DNA of 64,000 nucleotides, from NCBI GenBank assembly GCA_963281155.1, contig CAUJLY010000006.1, positions 10,044,001 to 10,108,000 on the forward strand. Direction: 5' to 3'. The stretch is from Rhabditophanes sp. KR3021. Lineage: Eukaryota > Nematoda > Chromadorea > Rhabditida > Alloionematidae. Both the position numbers and the translations under genes were made by a program. Positions 60,541-64,000 of the stretch are shown here, in pieces (position 1 is the first letter of the stretch; each line of letters opens with the position of its first letter). The notes below the pieces were generated by a model, which was given only the letters and a program-made list of their open reading frames with translations, did not search any database and was not told the DNA's origin.

Positions 60541-63512
60541 GTAGCAAAGAATTAGATCTCAATATCTGAACTGTATAGTATAATTAAAAAGAATATATTT
60601 ATTATTTATTTTATTTATTTAAAAAACATACATGTAAATAGTTGATTTAAAGTATTTTTCATTAAGTATTCATTTGTAAGATATATTAATTAAACAAAAT
60701 ATATAGTTTCTATTGACAGTATACTCATGTTGTGAGATGAAATGTGTTTAGAGTTGATTTAATTTTCACTTTCATTTAAATGTTCGGTCTATAGACAAAG
60801 TTGTTTTTGCTGTATGTTCAAAATAGTTAATTATAATGTTTGCGGTTGATCGAGTAATATGCTTTAATATATAGAGATATATAGTTTACGTACCATCTGC
60901 AATTTCTTCTACTTAACTTCTTAATAATATTGTGGTAACAGCCTGTCTTAAAAAGGACTCTTGTCTAGATAATCAAAGCCACGGACAGAAGACACATTAT
61001 ATTTTGACCTAAACGAGAGTCTCAAAAAATATATGCCGATTTATGTTTATTCAATTCGATATTTAGGTTTATATGTTCCTTACTAACTTTGAACTTTACT
61101 TTACTTATCTAAAATACATAGACATATTTACGAATCATTTTCTATTAACAAATTGTGTAATTGCGTATTTTTGTAAATTTTTGTTTAATAACAATTGTCT
61201 ATTCATAGGTTGGTTCTATTTTTTACCACTACTCCCACATTTGATTCATTTGTGGTGAGAATATTATACTTCGATGCATTAAAAATATGTGACTCATATT
61301 AATTATTAATTTAAAGTATTAATCCTTTATTCATTAGGCCGTGGGCAACACCGAGCTCATTAACTTTTATTGAAATGGCTATGAGATTTCTTTAATTAAA
61401 TTTGTAGGTGTATTTATGATTGAAATACTTTCACTGACTCCAATTAGCAGTCTATATTATTTCTTTGGTATAAAATTTCATAGTAAACATATATTTGACT
61501 ATGCAATGTGTGATATCCGTTACCAGCACATTATAAATGAAGTGATGCGTCGTAATGGCAATTTTGGACATTAACAGATTGGCGTACCGAACAAATGCTT
61601 AGTTATTAAAAAAATGACTATTGATTTGGGTATTATTAAGATGTTTAGCTTATTATAACATTTCCATCTGGAGTTGATCGAAATGCTTTCTCTTTTTGGG
61701 TAGATAATATGATGATAATTTGTAATATGTTTACTTATTCTTCTAAATTCAAATATATAGTTTAATATATATAGCTATTTCTTTTAAAACATTTAGATGG
61801 GAAAGCTTTTGTCGGGTCCTGTGTTCATATATATACTGGTAGGTCAAAATTGTGTGTTGAATGTAAATCTTTTGGAACATATTATATTTATTATAAACGC
61901 GATTATATGTACCGACCTTTATGTAGTTTAGAAAAGGGTGATGATGACGACGAACACTCTTTTATACTACTATCATATATTTATTTATATTCTCGATCTT
62001 GCGTCCCGATCTACTATCAGTTGTAAAAAGTAGAAATAGTTATATATTTACGGGACGACCATCTTCATTGTTTGGGGGTGCGGTGTCAAAATATATGGTC
62101 GGTAATTTTACAAAACTGTCGCAATTGTGATTTCTTTTTCTGTGATTATCTAACTACTTTCAACTGAAGCAAATACTTCTAAATCTTAGTTAATCGTTTA
62201 AAACAAAGTTAAAAACATCTATCGTTGTATGTGTGTACATAACTTATTTAACATAAATGTTTTTTTGAGTAGTTAAAGTGTTAGTTCCAAATTTACATTT
62301 TTTCACAAATTTTGAAATATAATTTGGTCAAAGTACTGACCAAATAAAATACCTTTTTTAAATGTAATTATGTATACTTTGATTAATTACATTTGTTTTT
62401 ATCACAATAATAAAGACACTTACAATTGTATTATATGTTTATTATTTGTACATTTGTTTAAATGTTCCAGTTTAACTTGAACATCTTCAATGTTATTGTT
62501 GTTATTATTAATGGTAACATTATTATTGTTATTGTATTGTGATTAGGCAATTGGTCTTTAATGTACTTATTAATATAAATTGATAAGAAGTAATATAAAC
62601 GACGGCTATAGTGCATAACACCTACAAAAGTTAGTGTGGTCGGAGATTTCTTTGAGTAGTAACCACTATCGCCAGCAATCTTTTACTTTATCACCTCTTT
62701 CAATCAATAAAAATTTCTAGATATTTTAGAGGTAAATAATTCCAAGGATAGATACATTTACATGCATTTATTCTTTACCCAAAACCATTATGATAATGCA
62801 AAAACAAGTGACCCTGTTTTATGTATTGTACAATTGTATATTTAAGTGTTTGAATAATATTACTTCATTTTTTGACACCTTCATACAATGGATCAAGCTT
62901 CCTTCCAAAGTTTTTGATTATAATTGGTGCATCAAAAAGGTATTCTATCACATACATTTAAATCAATCATTATATTTTTGTAAAAGAGTCAGTAAAGAGG
63001 CATGTTCTATTTAGATTTGTTAAAACAATTATAGAATGACCATACACATACAAAAGAGATTATTTAAGCACACCAAATAATCTTGTAAACTAAAGATGCA
63101 TATTATTCAATAGTTGTATAATCCCATTTATTAACCTTGAATCACATTTTTATATGTGTATATGTAAAATGAAAAAATATTACTAGACAATGTCTTATGG
63201 TTCATTTAATTTGAATGAGCAAATATTAATTTTGTGATCAAAACCATTGATAATAGTAATATATATTATTTGTAATTTGTATGTATTCGTATTGTTAAGC
63301 TGACACGTATGTATGGTGTTGTAATCCAGTTACATATAAATCGCGAATCAAGAGTAATCATTTTTGTTTTAATTTTTGGTATCTATTTTCAGTTGATGGT
63401 TTATGTTTAAACAGTTTTTGCCACACCTCGACTGTTAACAAATTAAATTATACATATTTTATTTGATTAATACAATTCTGTTAAAACTTATATATTTCAC
63501 TTTATATTTCTA
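60541..63512. other. Intergenic region before Bicaudal-D
   Basis: Three kilobases of AT-rich DNA. It includes a TTA/TTG-type simple repeat near 62490-62540 and a possible stem-loop at 62002-62057 (reported as a finding). Frames at 61073-61258 and 62790-63014 are compositional. No gene supported. Confidence 0.45.
62490..62540. repeat. Short TTA/TTG-type microsatellite
   Basis: Imperfect run of TTATTG/TTGTTA/TTATTA triplets with a short interruption (AATGGTAACA). Low-complexity sequence. Confidence 0.6.
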
Positions 63513-64000
63513 ATGATGGACGAGTTAGAGAGTTTGCGCCAGGAAAAAGAACGCCTTTCGGAGGCTTTGCAACAGGCAAACGAACAAAAAATTCTGGCTG
63601 CTCAGCATGGATTGAATACTTTAAATGAAAAACAGCAAATTGAGCAAGCCTTGGGTGAGCTTAAAGAACGTTATGTCCAGGCGGCGAATGAAGTGGTAAC
63701 TTTAAGAGAGTCTCTTGAAAACTATCAAAAGCAAATCAGTGATGCCAAGAGAAGCGAATTTAATCAAGAAGAGAAGAGACTGGAAGAAACTTCTGACAGA
63801 GAAGCTGATCTAAAGCATAAGTTAAGTGTTTTGGAATCTGAAAAGAAGAAATTGACAGCAGACATTGCAGGCTTAACTTCTGAAAATGAAACTCTCGGAG
63901 CCGCTTTATCAACTGCCAAAGAAAGAGAAAAGGATTTAGAAAAACAAAGAGAAGTCTTAAAGGCAGACTTGAAGGATATTAAATCACGCGAACAAACATT
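63513..64000 (+). CDS. bicd-1: Bicaudal-D dynein adaptor, N-terminal part (runs off the window)
   Basis: The frame opens with two consecutive ATGs (63513 and 63516) and stays open for 162 codons to the window end. The sequence is a continuous heptad-rich coiled coil. AAQHGLNTLNEKQQIEQALG corresponds to the CC1 box of BicD proteins (AAxxG followed by VLEEK-like residues), which contacts dynein light intermediate chain. The downstream pattern LTSENETLGAAL...LKADLKDIKSRE also follows BicD. The family links dynein-dynactin to cargoes through its C-terminal coiled coil, which lies beyond the window. The N-terminal leader before the coiled coil is shorter than in vertebrate BICD2. Other long coiled-coil proteins are possible, but the CC1 box makes BicD the best reading. 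Confidence 0.82.
   Translation, partial: MMDELESLRQEKERLSEALQQANEQKILAAQHGLNTLNEKQQIEQALGELKERYVQAANEVVTLRESLENYQKQISDAKRSEFNQEEKRLEETSDREADLKHKLSVLESEKKKLTADIAGLTSENETLGAALSTAKEREKDLEKQREVLKADLKDIKSREQT

Noticed and set aside
1..64000. tRNA, rRNA, CRISPR arrays and spliced-leader RNA genes
   Set aside because: Scanning for T-arm-like GGTTCRANNC words gave only isolated hits (for example near 3652 and 40464) without a foldable tRNA. No regular direct-repeat array was seen.

Overview
The window looks like chromosomal DNA of a nematode. It is AT-rich. Genes have several short introns, many of them about 40-50 nt, with T-rich AG acceptors of the TTTTCAG/TTTTAG type. T-rich AG acceptors also lie a few bases upstream of several start codons, as expected for spliced-leader trans-splicing. 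The gene families also fit: an EGL-18/ELT-6-type GATA factor, a saposin-like protein, a CRELD protein and a chymotrypsin-like protease. The base composition and gene spacing would suit a clade IV, Strongyloides-relative type of genome, but this is only an inference.

Layout. At 1-114 is the 3' end of an unrecognised + strand gene. On the minus strand follow an RGK-type small GTPase (482-2622), a class C GPCR with two apparent venus-flytrap modules (4708-9354), a secreted phospholipase A2 (13576-14079) and a CRELD protein (15157-16343). On the plus strand come an SLC22 transporter (19046-20803), a truncated protease pseudogene (21514-22021), its intact paralogue (22303-23293) and a small cysteine-rich membrane protein (26803-28079). 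Two diverged copies of a degenerate repeat lie before the pseudogene and after the intact protease. Then on the minus strand come a paired-like homeobox gene (29037-30282), V-ATPase subunit a (33410-36165), an ethanolamine-phosphate phospho-lyase-like aminotransferase (38333-39836) and a CPA2/NHA-type antiporter (42166-43812). The plus strand then carries S-adenosylmethionine synthetase (45466-46644), a GATA factor (51479-52798), a saposin-like protein (54278-54866), a four-repeat MAM protein (57813-60540) and the start of Bicaudal-D (63513 to the window end). A two-exon neuropeptide gene of allatostatin-C/somatostatin type lies on the minus strand at 55335-55656.

No operon, pathway cluster or foreign island is evident; the genes are ordinary metazoan genes with individual promoters. 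The most interesting observations are: the small neuropeptide precursor with a Cys-6-Cys ring; a homeobox gene whose intron ends in AT instead of AG exactly inside the homeodomain; the tandem ligand-binding modules of the GPCR; and two proteins with changes at a key functional residue (Lys in the P-loop Ser/Thr position of the GTPase, Asp-Asn instead of Asp-Asp in the antiporter).

All exon joins were derived by hand from reading frames and splice consensus. Phases are consistent in every multi-exon model given.
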